64,000 bases of DNA from positions 1 to 64,000 of the forward strand of contig CALDHM010000002.1 of the NCBI GenBank assembly GCA_937941455.1, read 5' to 3'. The stretch is from an uncultured Pirellulaceae bacterium. GTDB lineage: Bacteria; Planctomycetota; Planctomycetia; Pirellulales; Pirellulaceae. The notes under the pieces are model-generated. The model had not been told where the DNA came from. It was given only the letters and a program-made list of their open reading frames with translations, and ran no database searches. This document shows, one piece after another, positions 10,287 to 21,430 of this stretch (position 1 is the first letter of the stretch; every line of letters starts with the position of its first letter). The translations under genes and the position numbers were made by a program.

Positions 10287-11237
10287 CTATTTGCCCATGG
10301 CTGGGAGCATTTCATTGATCATCGTGATTGCAGCGGGTCCAACGAGTACGACGAATATACCGGGAAAAATGAATAGAACGAGGGGGAAAATGAGTTTAAC
10401 GGCGGTTTTGGCAGCTTTTTCCTCGGCCAATTGTCGGCGTCGCGTCCGCATCGTATCGCTTTGGGTTCGCAGAGCCACGCCGATACTGGTTCCGAAGCGG
10501 TCGACTTGAATCATGATTTGGGCCAGCGTTTTTAGGTCGTCGACGCCGTTGCGGTCCCCGAGGTCTTGCAGCACCTCGGTTCGCGCCCGTCCCATCTGCA
10601 AGGCCTGGTTGCAGATTTTGAATTCGTGGCAGATCTCACGATGGGTTTTCGACATTTCTTCGGCGACTCGCCGCATCGCCTGGTCAAGGCCCAACCCGGC
10701 CTCGACGCACACCACCATCAGGTCCAGCGCATCGGGCAGACCCAGGAAAATGTTTTGTTTGCGGCGGCTAATCAAAAATGAGAGAACGAATTCAGGTATA
10801 AAAAGTCCGACCCCGGCAGCCGTCAAGGTGTAGATCAGCGACCAAAGATTAATGCCGTTGGCGATCAATGAGATGCCCCCGGCAAGGATGAAGATGGCGA
10901 TGGCCGTAATACCCTTGATTGTCACAAACATCGCGACAGCGTTTTCACCGCGGAATCCGGCGTGATTGAGTCGTTGGCGCAACTGGTTGATTTCTTTCTC
11001 CGATTTCGGAGTCAGCGATTCCGATAAACTTGGGCTGGCCGCCTCCAGTAACTTGGTCAATCCATTCTTTTCGTCGACATTGATTTCGGTACGGTTTCCA
11101 AACTTTTTGGTAATGGCTTCCAGCCGCGATTCGGTGCGGCTGCGGCGGTTGAGCAAGAAATCCCCAATGGCCCAAAAGGCCAACGCACAGGCCATGCAGA
11201 TCGTGAAAGGCAGAATCGTGACAAAATCTAATTGCAT
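10287..11237 (-). CDS. Type II secretion system F family protein, TadC-like
   Basis: GLPDALDLMVVCVEAGLGLDQAMRRVAEEM and C-terminal LVLFIFPGIFVVLVGPAAI; adjacent to TadB and CpaF. Confidence 0.9.
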   Translation of the reverse strand: MQLDFVTILPFTICMACALAFWAIGDFLLNRRSRTESRLEAITKKFGNRTEINVDEKNGLTKLLEAASPSLSESLTPKSEKEINQLRQRLNHAGFRGENAVAMFVTIKGITAIAIFILAGGISLIANGINLWSLIYTLTAAGVGLFIPEFVLSFLISRRKQNIFLGLPDALDLMVVCVEAGLGLDQAMRRVAEEMSKTHREICHEFKICNQALQMGRARTEVLQDLGDRNGVDDLKTLAQIMIQVDRFGTSIGVALRTQSDTMRTRRRQLAEEKAAKTAVKLIFPLVLFIFPGIFVVLVGPAAITMINEMLPAMGK

Positions 11238-11291
11238 ATCGTATCTCGCAGGCCGCTTTGTAACAGAGTGATCGATCGCTCCCGTTGAAGT

Positions 11292-12254
11292 TTACACCTT
11301 GATCGTGATGATTTTTTTGATCATGGCCGCACCGAAGAATTGCAGAATGATCCCGGCGGCCAGCATCTGGTTGCCGAGTGGGTCGCGAAACAACATCATC
11401 ACGTAGTCGTAATTCAAGCGGAGCATGGTTAAAAACAGTACGGGCGGCAACGCCAGCAAGACCACACCCGAAAGACGGCCTTCGCCGGTCAGTGCTTGGA
11501 TTTGTCCCTGGATTGTGAACCGTTCGCGGATCAGGTGAGAGATCTTGTCCAGGATTTCGGCCAAGTCGCCACCGGTCTGCCGTTGCAGGAGGACGCTCGT
11601 CACGAAAAATCGCAGGTCGAGGTTATCGATCCGGTCGGCGAGCTTCTGCAAGGCTTCTTCTAGCGGGACCCCCAGGTTTTGTTCTTCGTAGCAGCGACCG
11701 AACTCCGGACCAAGCGGATCTTCGGCCTGCTGCGCAACGAGCTGAATTCCAGCCGGAAGGCTTTGTCCAGCCCGCAAAGCCTGGCTGATCAAGTCGAGGC
11801 TGTCGGGGAGTTGCGCGGCAAATTTCGCCAAGCGGCGCCGCACCATGAACCACAGGTAAATGAACGGGCAGGCGACACCGAACAGGAACACCAGCGGAAA
11901 AAAGGATTTGATCGGAGACACGATCAAGAATACGAGTGTCAAGCCGACGCCGATCCCACCGGCGATCAACAAAAATTTGGCCGTTTCCACGTCTTTCAAC
12001 CCTGCATTTTCCAGGGCCCGCCGCAGGTTGAAAAATCGGCCGATGAACGACTCGATCAGATTGGGTGCATCATCGAGGGGGCTGGTGAGGATCGAGCTCG
12101 ATTCCAAGACCACGGAAGTCGCGTTCCGTTTCTTGGTCAAATTCTCCAAGCGGGCTTCGACAGCGCTCGTATCACTGGTGAACATGTTAGCGATGGCATA
12201 AACCACGCCCGAGACGCTGACGGCGACGCTGACGAAGATCAGTAGGTAAGTCAT
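11292..12254 (-). CDS. Type II secretion system F family protein, TadB-like
   Basis: QLPDSLDLISQALRAGQSLPAGIQLVAQ and GDLAEILDKISHLIRERFTIQGQIQALTGEGRLSG. Confidence 0.92.
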   Translation of the reverse strand: MTYLLIFVSVAVSVSGVVYAIANMFTSDTSAVEARLENLTKKRNATSVVLESSSILTSPLDDAPNLIESFIGRFFNLRRALENAGLKDVETAKFLLIAGGIGVGLTLVFLIVSPIKSFFPLVFLFGVACPFIYLWFMVRRRLAKFAAQLPDSLDLISQALRAGQSLPAGIQLVAQQAEDPLGPEFGRCYEEQNLGVPLEEALQKLADRIDNLDLRFFVTSVLLQRQTGGDLAEILDKISHLIRERFTIQGQIQALTGEGRLSGVVLLALPPVLFLTMLRLNYDYVMMLFRDPLGNQMLAAGIILQFFGAAMIKKIITIKV

Positions 12255-12280
12255 GGTGGTTTCCTGGATCAGCTATGAGG

Positions 12281-13588
12281 TCAGCATTGGAGCATAACCC
12301 GTTCGCGGAAAATACTGGCTGGCAGTTTGACCCCGGCGGCCTCCAGGCGCGCCATGCATTTTGGGCGAACGCCGGTACAGATGAATTTGCCGACCGCTTT
12401 GCCATTTTCATCGACGCCCTCTTGGACGAATTTAAAAATGTCTTGGGTCACGATCGTTTCGTTTTCCATACCGCAGATTTCGGTGATGTGCGTGACCTTG
12501 CGGGCACCGCCTTGCAACCGGTTGGCTTGCACGATCAGGTTGACGGCACTAGCGATCTGAGTTCGCATCGCTTTGATGGGCAACTCAAAACCGGCCATCA
12601 TGATCAGGGTTTCGAGGCGGGAGAGGCAATCGCGGGGCGTGTTCGCATGCGTCGTCGTCATCGAACCTTCGTGGCCCGTGTTCATGGCTTGCAGCATGTC
12701 CAAAGCCTCGGGACCGCGGCATTCGCCGATGATGATCCGCTCCGGACGCATACGCAAGCAGTTTCGCACGAGGTCGGTCGCCGTGACTTCCCCCTTGCCT
12801 TCGATGTTGGGTGGTCGAGTTTCCAGACGTACCACGTGCTCTTGCTGCAGTTGCAATTCGGCGGCGTCTTCGATCGTGATGATCCGGTCAGTGTTCGGAA
12901 TGAAACTGGACAAAGTATTGAGCAAAGTGGTTTTACCGGAGCCCGTACCGCCGGAAATGATGATATTCAGCCGCGCCTTCATGGCACCCTCGAGAAGCAT
13001 GACCATTTCCGGAGTAAACGCTTTGTAGTTCAACAAGTCTTCGAGCTTGAGAGGGTTGGAGCCGAAGCGGCGAATGGACATCGCGGCACCGTCGAGCGCC
13101 AGCGGCGGAATGATGGCGTTGACGCGGGAACCGTCTTCGAGGCGCGCGTCAACCATCGGGCACGTTTCGTCGACGCGTCGACCGACCTTCGACACGATGC
13201 GGTCGATGATTTGAAGCAGGTGAGCATTGTTGCGGAACTCGACGTTGCTCCGTTGCATCTTGCCGCCGCGCTCGCAGTAGATGTTCTTCGGGCCGTTGAT
13301 CAAAATATCGCTGATGGTCGGATCCTTCAGCAGCAACTCGAGCGGACCCAAGCCGAAGGTTTCATCGAGCACCTCGTCGATCAAGCGGTCCCGTTCGAGT
13401 CGGTTGAGCAGGCTGCTTTCACTGTCGCAGAGGTGTTCGACGACGACACGAATTTCTTTGCGGAGAACGTCGCCTTGAAGTTCCCCAACGCGAGCCAAGT
13501 CCAGCTTTCCAATCAGTTTCTGGTGGATCCGCTGTTTCAGCAGATCGAACTCATTCGTTTTCAGGTTGTTTTTCAGCGAGTTACTCAT
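12281..13588 (-). CDS. CpaF/TadA family type II secretion ATPase
   Basis: Walker [15 protein letters not shown]; Asp/His boxes [56 protein letters not shown]. Confidence 0.96.
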   Translation of the reverse strand: MSNSLKNNLKTNEFDLLKQRIHQKLIGKLDLARVGELQGDVLRKEIRVVVEHLCDSESSLLNRLERDRLIDEVLDETFGLGPLELLLKDPTISDILINGPKNIYCERGGKMQRSNVEFRNNAHLLQIIDRIVSKVGRRVDETCPMVDARLEDGSRVNAIIPPLALDGAAMSIRRFGSNPLKLEDLLNYKAFTPEMVMLLEGAMKARLNIIISGGTGSGKTTLLNTLSSFIPNTDRIITIEDAAELQLQQEHVVRLETRPPNIEGKGEVTATDLVRNCLRMRPERIIIGECRGPEALDMLQAMNTGHEGSMTTTHANTPRDCLSRLETLIMMAGFELPIKAMRTQIASAVNLIVQANRLQGGARKVTHITEICGMENETIVTQDIFKFVQEGVDENGKAVGKFICTGVRPKCMARLEAAGVKLPASIFRERVMLQC

Positions 13589-13780
13589 CGTGGATCACCA
13601 CAGGTTCAGGATATAACTACGGCCAGGTCGGAGCGCGAGCGCGGCCTCGATTTCAGGGAAATTCGCTACAATTAACAGAACCGATCCAGAAGATTCGCCT
13701 TGCTTACGCGTCGGTTTTTTTTCGATTTTGCGGATAGGTTCTGAGGTTCGGAAATTCGCTGATGACCGCAGAGTTGACGC

Positions 13781-14335
13781 ATGGATTCCTGGCTGACTGG
13801 ACATTTTTTGATTGCCGTTCCGGCACTGGCCGATCCTAATTTTTTTCGGACGGCAGTACTCCTCTTCCAGCATTCGGAATCAGGTGCGGCTGGTGTAGTG
13901 GTTAATCGACGAACCGATCTAAAAATCTGTGAACTGGGCGACGAATTCGCTGAGGGGAATGAAGTTGCCGAGAAGTTCGTTTATTATGGTGGTCCAGTTG
14001 AAGGGCCCATATTGGCTGTACACACAAGTCTGGCGGTAGCGGAGCTGTCGATTGTGCCTGGATTGTATTTATCATCCAGCCGTGATGCTCTGCTCGAATT
14101 GTACCGACAGAACACGCACCGCTACCGTTTCTTTGGGAGCTACTCGGGCTGGGGACCGGGGCAACTCGAAAGCGAAATCGAGGCAGGTGGGTGGCTGACG
14201 ACGCCCGCCGACTTGGATGATGTCTTCGAGACGGACCACGAGCGGCTATGGAAGACGTTGTGCGAGCGTGTGGGGCTGTCAATACTTTTGCCGAACCTAC
14301 CCCAGCCGACCGACCAGGACCCCTCCTGCAACTGA
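13781..14335 (+). CDS. YqgE/AlgH family protein
   Basis: LTGHFLIAVPALADPNFFRTAVLLFQHSESGAAGVVVNRRTD and YYGGPVEGPILAVH. Confidence 0.9.
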   Translation: MDSWLTGHFLIAVPALADPNFFRTAVLLFQHSESGAAGVVVNRRTDLKICELGDEFAEGNEVAEKFVYYGGPVEGPILAVHTSLAVAELSIVPGLYLSSSRDALLELYRQNTHRYRFFGSYSGWGPGQLESEIEAGGWLTTPADLDDVFETDHERLWKTLCERVGLSILLPNLPQPTDQDPSCN

Positions 14336-14497
14336 CCCGCCGGGATGCCTCTGGGGCCTCAGCCTTGCCGCTGGCCGTCCACGAGCCTTGGATCGTGGAT
14401 TCCCCCGCACTGTCGAATCGCGCAGAATAGTGGTCGCCTCGAGAGCAGGCCGACCGCATCAGAGATCCGTCTCCTAGCCCCGCTGGAAAAACTCGCC

Positions 14498-16261
14498 ATG
14501 AAGAGTGGACCACGTATCACGACGATTCAAGGCCCCTATCCGGAATTCACCTGGATCGCCGTATTGGTGGGGTGGGCGATCGGAGCGTTGATCACGGTTT
14601 CGGTCGCGTACGCGGCGCTGATGTTGGGATTTTCGATCGAAGGCTCGGAGTTGGCGGCGATCCTAGGTTGGGGCGTGCTGCGCGGGGTGATGCGGCGGAC
14701 GAGCATCGTCGAGAACAACATCAATCAAACCATCGCTTCGGCGGTGAATGGCGCGTCGAGTGGCATCATGTTCAGTGTGCCCGCCTTGTTGATCCTGTCG
14801 AAGCAAGAGCAATTTGTAGACCTGGCGGAAATCAACCTACCGCTCCTGATCTTGGCTGCGGTGACGGGCTGCATCGTGGGGCTCTGTTTTGTTATTCCCT
14901 TGCGGAAACAGTTGATCGATTTCGAACGCCTCCCCTATCCTGGTGGGATCGCGGTGGCCGCAATTTTGAAGAGTCCCGGTGCTGGGGTGAAAAAGGCCCT
15001 GTTGCTGTTGGGGGGGATCTTAGCCGCCGTGATCATTCAATCACTGTGCCTGGTTTTGTACGGCGATCACGCGAAATGGCTGCTCGGTAAACACCTTGGT
15101 TTACCTGCGTTTCTCAACCTGAATTTGTTTCTGTCGATCATGACGATCGGCGTGGGTTACCTTTCGGGTCGCGGTGGATTGTGGTTCGGGGCCGGGGGAT
15201 TCATTTGCTATTTGGTGCTGGCGCCACTGCTGTCGCTGCTGGGGGATCCGGCGATGGTTGAGATGACGAGCAATCCCGACCAATTGCGTGTCGAAGTCTT
15301 TCGACCAACAGGCATCGGGATGCTAATAGGTGCGGCAATCGGCGGGATTCTCGCGGCTCTGCCGATGATTCTCGGAGCCTTCGGGGCATTGCGGGGGGCC
15401 TCGCAGCGGACGGCTGGCGACGTCGCCGCCAAGGACGAATTGCCACTGAGTCTGCTCGCCGCAATGGTGGCGCTCGGCAGCGTGTTGATCGTGGCGATCG
15501 CCTGGGGTGTGGGCGAAGGAAAAATCGGTTGGGGGCGGGCCGTCTTGTCCGCCGGACTTGGGATCGCTTGGATTTGGATCGCGGGCGTCATCGTCGCCGA
15601 ATGCATCGGCCGGACGAACTGGTCCCCGCTGTCCGGGATGAGCTTGATCGCGGTGACGATTTTGATTTTCGCCTTGAAGGGTGGTACGGATACCTTGACC
15701 ACGATCCGCGTGGCGATGATCGTCGGCGCGACTGTCTGTCTCGGCATCTCTCAAGCGAGCGATATGATGCTTGACCTGAAAAGCGGGTATTTGATCGGCG
15801 CGATTCCGCGGCGACAACAGATCGCTCAGATGATCGGGACATGGCTCGGACCGATTCTTGTGGTGTGGTTGATGTTCGTGTTGCATCAATCTCGGCCAGG
15901 AGGGATGGGGGGGGATCGATTGCCCGCGCCGCAGGCGCAGGCGCTGGCCTCGACGATCGATGCGATTGTCAGCGGGAACGTGCCAGCATTTCGTTATACG
16001 GCGGGCGCGATTCTGGGCCTGATGTTGGCGATGAGCGGCTTGGGAGGGATCGGCGTGTTGGTTGGATTGGGCTTTTACATGCCGTTCGATATCGTGCTGA
16101 CCTACACGATCGGAAATTTATTGCGAATGGCCAGTGATCGATATTTTGGCAAAGCCTTTGGCTATGAAATCGGCGTGCCGATCGCGGCAGGCTTGATTGT
16201 CGGCGAGGCCCTGGTGGGAGTCGGTGGAGCTTTCAGGGCAATCGCGTTTGGGGGAACTTGA
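14498..16261 (+). CDS. OPT family oligopeptide transporter
   Basis: Polytopic membrane protein with SIVENNINQTIASAVNGASSGIMFSVPAL and ERLPYPGGIAVAAILKS; likely ATG at 14498. Confidence 0.88.
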   Translation: MKSGPRITTIQGPYPEFTWIAVLVGWAIGALITVSVAYAALMLGFSIEGSELAAILGWGVLRGVMRRTSIVENNINQTIASAVNGASSGIMFSVPALLILSKQEQFVDLAEINLPLLILAAVTGCIVGLCFVIPLRKQLIDFERLPYPGGIAVAAILKSPGAGVKKALLLLGGILAAVIIQSLCLVLYGDHAKWLLGKHLGLPAFLNLNLFLSIMTIGVGYLSGRGGLWFGAGGFICYLVLAPLLSLLGDPAMVEMTSNPDQLRVEVFRPTGIGMLIGAAIGGILAALPMILGAFGALRGASQRTAGDVAAKDELPLSLLAAMVALGSVLIVAIAWGVGEGKIGWGRAVLSAGLGIAWIWIAGVIVAECIGRTNWSPLSGMSLIAVTILIFALKGGTDTLTTIRVAMIVGATVCLGISQASDMMLDLKSGYLIGAIPRRQQIAQMIGTWLGPILVVWLMFVLHQSRPGGMGGDRLPAPQAQALASTIDAIVSGNVPAFRYTAGAILGLMLAMSGLGGIGVLVGLGFYMPFDIVLTYTIGNLLRMASDRYFGKAFGYEIGVPIAAGLIVGEALVGVGGAFRAIAFGGT

Positions 16262-16262
16262 G

Positions 16263-17054
16263 ATGACGAAAACCGTCGGCTTGGCGTTGTTATGGTTGGG
16301 TTTTCTTGGGGCCGCCTTGGTGACTGTGATCCAGCCGGAAGGAGATTTTCTGTGGACAGGAACGCCGATGGAGCCCAGACTCGGCACGCCGGTTTGGGGC
16401 GTGATCCGCGACGCCGCAACAAACCGGGATGTTCCTGTACAGGGGGTCCTTACCCATTGCGACGATCTCAGCGCTACGCTTGACATCACTGAGAGAGACC
16501 CGCAGACGAACGAAACTCGATCCGTCAGTCGCACGATTCAGCGAAATGAAGCTCGCTGGTTGCGTACCAAGGTTTCAGATCGACCATGGAGCAAGATTGA
16601 TTGGCCTTGGTATGCGGTCGCAGCGGGGATCGGCTGGCTGGGGGTGGTGGTCTTGCGGCGAGCGAAAGCCGCCGAGCGAGTCTCGCGGAGGGGCGACGAG
16701 ACGGGTAACTTGAATCAATTGGTCGAGCAATTGGGTCGCGTTGCTGCCGGGGTTTCATCCCTGGCCGAGCGAATCGACAACTTGACTTGCGAAGAAGTGC
16801 TCGATGAGATCGATCTTCGACTCGCCCCGCAACTGACAGCCTTCGCTGACGAGCGGCAGGTTTTGGCCGACCGACTTGGCACGGCGGCTTATTCTCGGAT
16901 CATGACGGAGTTCGCCAGTGGGGAGCGTTATCTCAATCGCGCATGGTCGGCCGCTGCCGACGGTTATATCGATGAAGTTGTCGCGGCCGTGAACCATGCG
17001 CGAAATTTTCTCGACGAGGCACAGCGATTGGCCAAGGAAGCCATCGCCAAGTGA
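16263..17054 (+). CDS. Hypothetical membrane protein
   Basis: ATG at 16263 directly at the end of the OPT gene; TM segments plus a helical C-terminus. Confidence 0.65.
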   Translation: MTKTVGLALLWLGFLGAALVTVIQPEGDFLWTGTPMEPRLGTPVWGVIRDAATNRDVPVQGVLTHCDDLSATLDITERDPQTNETRSVSRTIQRNEARWLRTKVSDRPWSKIDWPWYAVAAGIGWLGVVVLRRAKAAERVSRRGDETGNLNQLVEQLGRVAAGVSSLAERIDNLTCEEVLDEIDLRLAPQLTAFADERQVLADRLGTAAYSRIMTEFASGERYLNRAWSAAADGYIDEVVAAVNHARNFLDEAQRLAKEAIAK

Positions 17055-17195
17055 TCGTCGACTTCGTTGGTAGGGTTGCAATAGCTGATCGGGGCGCGGG
17101 AATTCGGGCGAGAGCTACCCGACGTCCCCCTGTCAGATGTTAAAAATCTTCGTCGCTCGGCGAATTCGGCCCTGGAGCCCTGCCTTTCGTGGGAA

Positions 17196-20100
17196 TTACG
17201 GCGACTTCCAAGCCGGTATCGGCCGACCCGGCGTCCACGGTGCACCGGCCAAATCGAGACGATTGAATAGCTCGGGAATATCGACCTTCAATAGTTGGTT
17301 CAATTGCTGCACCGCTTCCTCGAATTCCGCCAGTGCGATTTCGTACTGACGCTGATGAGTACCGGTCGGTCCCGTCGTGCTGCCGAGGGCGCCCATCATG
17401 GCTGTTGACAATCGCGCTTGGAGGCCAGGCATCGAATCTTCATTGCGGCGTTCGCGGGTCGGGTCCCCTGTAAACCGTTCGCGAATGTCCAGCAAACGGA
17501 TTTGCAAGTCCCGAATTTCTCGCCACAAGTTTGGATCGACTTCGACGGCGGTGCGGGTCAATCCCTCGACGGCCTCTAGTTGGTCCGCAGCGTCGCTGGC
17601 CAATTGGGTGGCGGCGGCCACTGCATTGCCTAGCTTCAGAACGCGGCGGCCGAACTCGAGAATCGCCAACCGATTGACTTCTGATGTGTCGCCAAAGGTA
17701 AGGGGCTCGATCTCGAACTCTGTCTTACCGGTGATTTCCGTGACTACCCCATCCACCATTTGGGAAACCTCGACGGTATACTTGCCGGGAAGCGCCAATG
17801 GTCCCGCAGAGCCATCCCCGCGACGTCGCCCCCCACCCGATGGTCCGGCATGGCGGAAGTCCCACGTCGTCCGCACCATGCCCTTGCCGGTCGAAATCGG
17901 CAGCTTACGTACGATGTTGCCCGAAGAGTCACGGATGGTCAACCAGCGGCTGGGAGGGGCCTCGCGGTCCTGGGCCTTGAGGTCTTCCCAGCTCGGATAG
18001 GGGACGTCCTTGCCCGCGGCATGCAATTGTCGATCGCGTTCTTTCCTGACGGCTTGTTTGGTCTTCAGTTCGTCCTTCAGGTACAGCGTGAACGTCGCGC
18101 CGAAATCGGGGTTTGGTGCAGTATAAAAATCGGAACCCAGAAACGCCTTGCCGGGCACGCCGAGCGTGGTGACCACCTGATACATCAAACCCTTACGAAT
18201 GGGGAAGATATGGTTGGTCGCCAGCAATTCGTTGGAGACTTGCCGCAGCGGCGAGTAATCGTCGAGGATGTAAATGCCGCGGCCGAAGGTCCCCAGGACG
18301 AGATCATCCTCGCGGCGTTGGATCTCGATGTCCCGCACGGCGATCGTAGGTAGTCCCGATTTCAGGGCAACCCATTTCTGCCCACCGTCAATGGTGAAAA
18401 AACAGCCGAATTCGGTGCCGCAAAACAAAAGGTTGGGGTTGACATGGTCCTGGGCCAGACAATAAACGCTGCCGCGCTCGGGAAGGTTGCCGCTAAGGTC
18501 TTGCCAAGTCTGCCCGCGATCGGTGGACTTGACGATGTAGGGCCTGAAATCGCCGCGTTTGTGATTGTTGACCGCGACGTAAACCGTGTTCGCATCGTGC
18601 CAATCGGCTTCGATATCATTGATGTAGCCGAATTCCGGCACATCGAGGGTTCCGAACCGCTCGATGCGCCGCCACGTACCGCCGCCATCCTCGCTGACTT
18701 GGACCAACCCGTCGTCGGTGCCCACGTAGAGAAGGCCCTCAGCCAGGCGGGACTCGGACACGGCAACGATGTTGCCATACAACGAAGTCGAGGCATTTTT
18801 CGCGACCGCATCGACTCCCCAAATCTTCCCCATGACCTTCAACTGATTGCGATCGATCTGGCGAGTCAAATCGGGACTGATTGCCGTCCAATTATCGCCG
18901 CGATCGTCGCTGCGGAACAAAATTTGCGAGCCGAAATAGATTCGCCGCGGGCTATGCGGTGAAATCATGAGAGCCGCATCCCAATTCCAGCGCAGCGGGG
19001 GGCCTTCGCGTGATTCCCGCGGTTTGATGTCCACGATCTCGCCCGTTTTGCGATTGAAACGAACCAAGCCGCCGTATTGCCATTGGGAATAAATCGTGTC
19101 TGGATCCTCAGGATCCACCACAGGCTTGAAGCCGTCGCCGAAGACCGTGACGAACCAATCGCTGCTGCGAATGCCGTGGCTTGTGTTGGTGCGCGATGGG
19201 CCGCCCTGAGTCGCGTTGTCTTGGGTGCCACCATAGACGTAGTAGAACGGCGTGTCGTTGGACAAACCGATCTTGTAAAACTGGGTGACAGGCAGATTGG
19301 GAAAATAACGATACGTCTTCCCGCGATCCCAAGTTTCGTACAGCCCGCCATCGCAACCGAACAGCAAGTGATTTTCATCTTGGGGATCGATGACCAACGC
19401 GTGATTGTCGACGTGTTTGTCGTTCTCGCCAAGTTGCACGAAGGTCCGGCCGCCATCCTCGCTGACCATCGTGTAGGTGTCGAGCGAGTAGACTCGATCG
19501 ACCGAATGCGGGCAGCAGACGATCTCATTGTAATACTGTGGGCTGCTGGAAACGTAGCCGCTCATTTTTTGCCACGTTTCACCCCGGTTGTTACTGCGGA
19601 AAAAACCGCTCTGCCCTTCGGCCGCTTCGACGATCGCGTAAACGACTTCCGGATTGACCGGTGAGATCGCCAAGCCGATTTTTCCCAAATCTCCCCCCGG
19701 AAGCCCGCGGTTGATTTTTTTCCAGGTCGCTCCCGCATCGGTCGATTTATAGATGGTCGATTCGGGCCCACCATCGATCAGGACCCAGGTGTGTCGACGG
19801 CGCTGGTAGGAGGTCGCGTAGACGATATCTGGATTGATCGGGTCCAGATGGACTTCGTTGACCCCGGTCATCGGGCTGATGTCCAAAATTTTGGCCCAAG
19901 TCTTCCCGCCATCCGTTGTTTTGTACAAACCGCGGTCTCCGCCATCGCGCCAGAGTGGCCCCTGGGCGGCAACATAGACCGTATTGCCATCTTGGGGATG
20001 GATTACTATTTTGCCGATATGTTCGCTGTCTGGGAGACCGACCTTGGTAAACGATTGTCCCCCGTCGGTCGATTTGTACAGTCCATCTCCATAGCCCACG

Positions 20101-20480
20101 CTGCGCTGCGAGTTGTTCTCACCAGTCCCGACCCAGATCGTGTGGCGATCATTGAGGTCGATGGCCAAGCAGCCGATCGAATAGGATCCATACTGATCGA
20201 AAATCGGGCTGAAGGTCACGCCCGCGTTGGTTGTTTTCCAGACCCCACCGGATGAAACGGCGATATACCAAGTCGACCTTACCACCGGATCGATCGCGAT
20301 ATCGCCGACCCGTCCGGACATCAACGCCGGTCCGATGCCGCGGAACTTCAGGGGAGCCACCAAGCCGGAATCGATCCCTGGCGACAAGTCTCGCGGGGTA
20401 TCCGAGTCCTGCCCGATGGCGGGCAGCACCAGCGAATTCACCACCAAAATCGCAGCAATCAACAAGTGATAACGATGCAT
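17196..20480 (-). CDS. VPS10/BNR-repeat (sortilin-like, glycosyl-hydrolase-type beta-propeller) secreted protein
   Basis: Signal peptide; many BNR repeats such as KTTDGGKTW, KSTDAGATWKK, RSDDRGDNWTAIS, KSTDRGQTWQDLS; 1094 aa. Confidence 0.92.
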   Translation of the reverse strand: MHRYHLLIAAILVVNSLVLPAIGQDSDTPRDLSPGIDSGLVAPLKFRGIGPALMSGRVGDIAIDPVVRSTWYIAVSSGGVWKTTNAGVTFSPIFDQYGSYSIGCLAIDLNDRHTIWVGTGENNSQRSVGYGDGLYKSTDGGQSFTKVGLPDSEHIGKIVIHPQDGNTVYVAAQGPLWRDGGDRGLYKTTDGGKTWAKILDISPMTGVNEVHLDPINPDIVYATSYQRRRHTWVLIDGGPESTIYKSTDAGATWKKINRGLPGGDLGKIGLAISPVNPEVVYAIVEAAEGQSGFFRSNNRGETWQKMSGYVSSSPQYYNEIVCCPHSVDRVYSLDTYTMVSEDGGRTFVQLGENDKHVDNHALVIDPQDENHLLFGCDGGLYETWDRGKTYRYFPNLPVTQFYKIGLSNDTPFYYVYGGTQDNATQGGPSRTNTSHGIRSSDWFVTVFGDGFKPVVDPEDPDTIYSQWQYGGLVRFNRKTGEIVDIKPRESREGPPLRWNWDAALMISPHSPRRIYFGSQILFRSDDRGDNWTAISPDLTRQIDRNQLKVMGKIWGVDAVAKNASTSLYGNIVAVSESRLAEGLLYVGTDDGLVQVSEDGGGTWRRIERFGTLDVPEFGYINDIEADWHDANTVYVAVNNHKRGDFRPYIVKSTDRGQTWQDLSGNLPERGSVYCLAQDHVNPNLLFCGTEFGCFFTIDGGQKWVALKSGLPTIAVRDIEIQRREDDLVLGTFGRGIYILDDYSPLRQVSNELLATNHIFPIRKGLMYQVVTTLGVPGKAFLGSDFYTAPNPDFGATFTLYLKDELKTKQAVRKERDRQLHAAGKDVPYPSWEDLKAQDREAPPSRWLTIRDSSGNIVRKLPISTGKGMVRTTWDFRHAGPSGGGRRRGDGSAGPLALPGKYTVEVSQMVDGVVTEITGKTEFEIEPLTFGDTSEVNRLAILEFGRRVLKLGNAVAAATQLASDAADQLEAVEGLTRTAVEVDPNLWREIRDLQIRLLDIRERFTGDPTRERRNEDSMPGLQARLSTAMMGALGSTTGPTGTHQRQYEIALAEFEEAVQQLNQLLKVDIPELFNRLDLAGAPWTPGRPIPAWKSP

Positions 20481-20639
20481 CGAATCTCCAAGCTAGAACT
20501 AGGATCAGTAATTTTTAGGTTTATCGCGTCTCCTTCTCAGCTCTTCTCTGCCGGACGTGCGCGGCGAGCAAGGTCTTGAGATAGGTTCGTGCGGCAATGG
20601 CATCTTATTCGGCTGCGAAATCGGGCGGTTAAGTCGTCG

Positions 20640-21314
20640 TTAATCGTTCGGTTTCACTCGAAAGCGGACACGCTGTGCAACCCAACGACCATCGATTTGT
20701 TCAACATTGATCGACACTTCAGTGTCTTCCGGTCGCAAATCAAGAATACTGAAACCCGAACAGAATGCTTCGCGATCGCCGAGCCGGACACGGTAGAGGT
20801 CATCCCCGATTTGGAGCGACGCCTCGTTACGCTCGTCGATATCCATGATTTGCCCGAACAATCGCAGGTCATCGTCCGAGGGCTGTTGCGGGGGGCGGGG
20901 ATTGTTCGTTAGGCGATAACGAACGAGACTTTTTTTGTTGCCCCCCCACAGACGTTCGAATTCGTTGCGATGAGCGAACCATCCCTCGATAAACATCGGC
21001 TTGTCGATCGAAATCTCCGCGGGCTTAGCCTGTTCCTCATCGTCCTGCGTATCTTTTCGTGTAGGATTCGACTCGCAGCGAATCAGGCTTCCTTCCCAGT
21101 CGAAGCGCGGTCGCACCAAGATTCGCTCGACGGCGACCGAGTCGGGAATCGCAACCTCGAAATCGCCTTGGGCGGTTGCCACGACGATGCTGTACTTCTT
21201 TTGATTGACAACGGCACCCTCGATCTGCTGGACGTCCGCCACCTGCCAAGCATAGGTCGGCGCTAGAGTGAAGAAAACGAGGACAAATGCGAGAACGCGC
21301 AACATTCGAAACAT
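20640..21314 (-). CDS. Hypothetical secreted protein
   Basis: Signal peptide MFRMLRVLAFVLVFFTLAPTYA; 224 aa. Confidence 0.65.
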   Translation of the reverse strand: MFRMLRVLAFVLVFFTLAPTYAWQVADVQQIEGAVVNQKKYSIVVATAQGDFEVAIPDSVAVERILVRPRFDWEGSLIRCESNPTRKDTQDDEEQAKPAEISIDKPMFIEGWFAHRNEFERLWGGNKKSLVRYRLTNNPRPPQQPSDDDLRLFGQIMDIDERNEASLQIGDDLYRVRLGDREAFCSGFSILDLRPEDTEVSINVEQIDGRWVAQRVRFRVKPND

Positions 21315-21430
21315 CAGCGAGGAAACAAAAAAAACATTCCTTCGATTATGCTTGGAAAACCCCGCGGCGGAAATCTCTAGGTAGGCTTTTTCGTTGTTTT
21401 TTGTCGGCGAGTTGCGCGGAGAGTCGGGTT

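Noticed and set aside
12275-13675. 466-aa plus-strand ORF antisense to the CpaF/TadA ATPase gene
   Set aside because: Shadow ORF: the opposite strand carries unambiguous secretion-ATPase motifs, and the antisense product has no recognisable domain.
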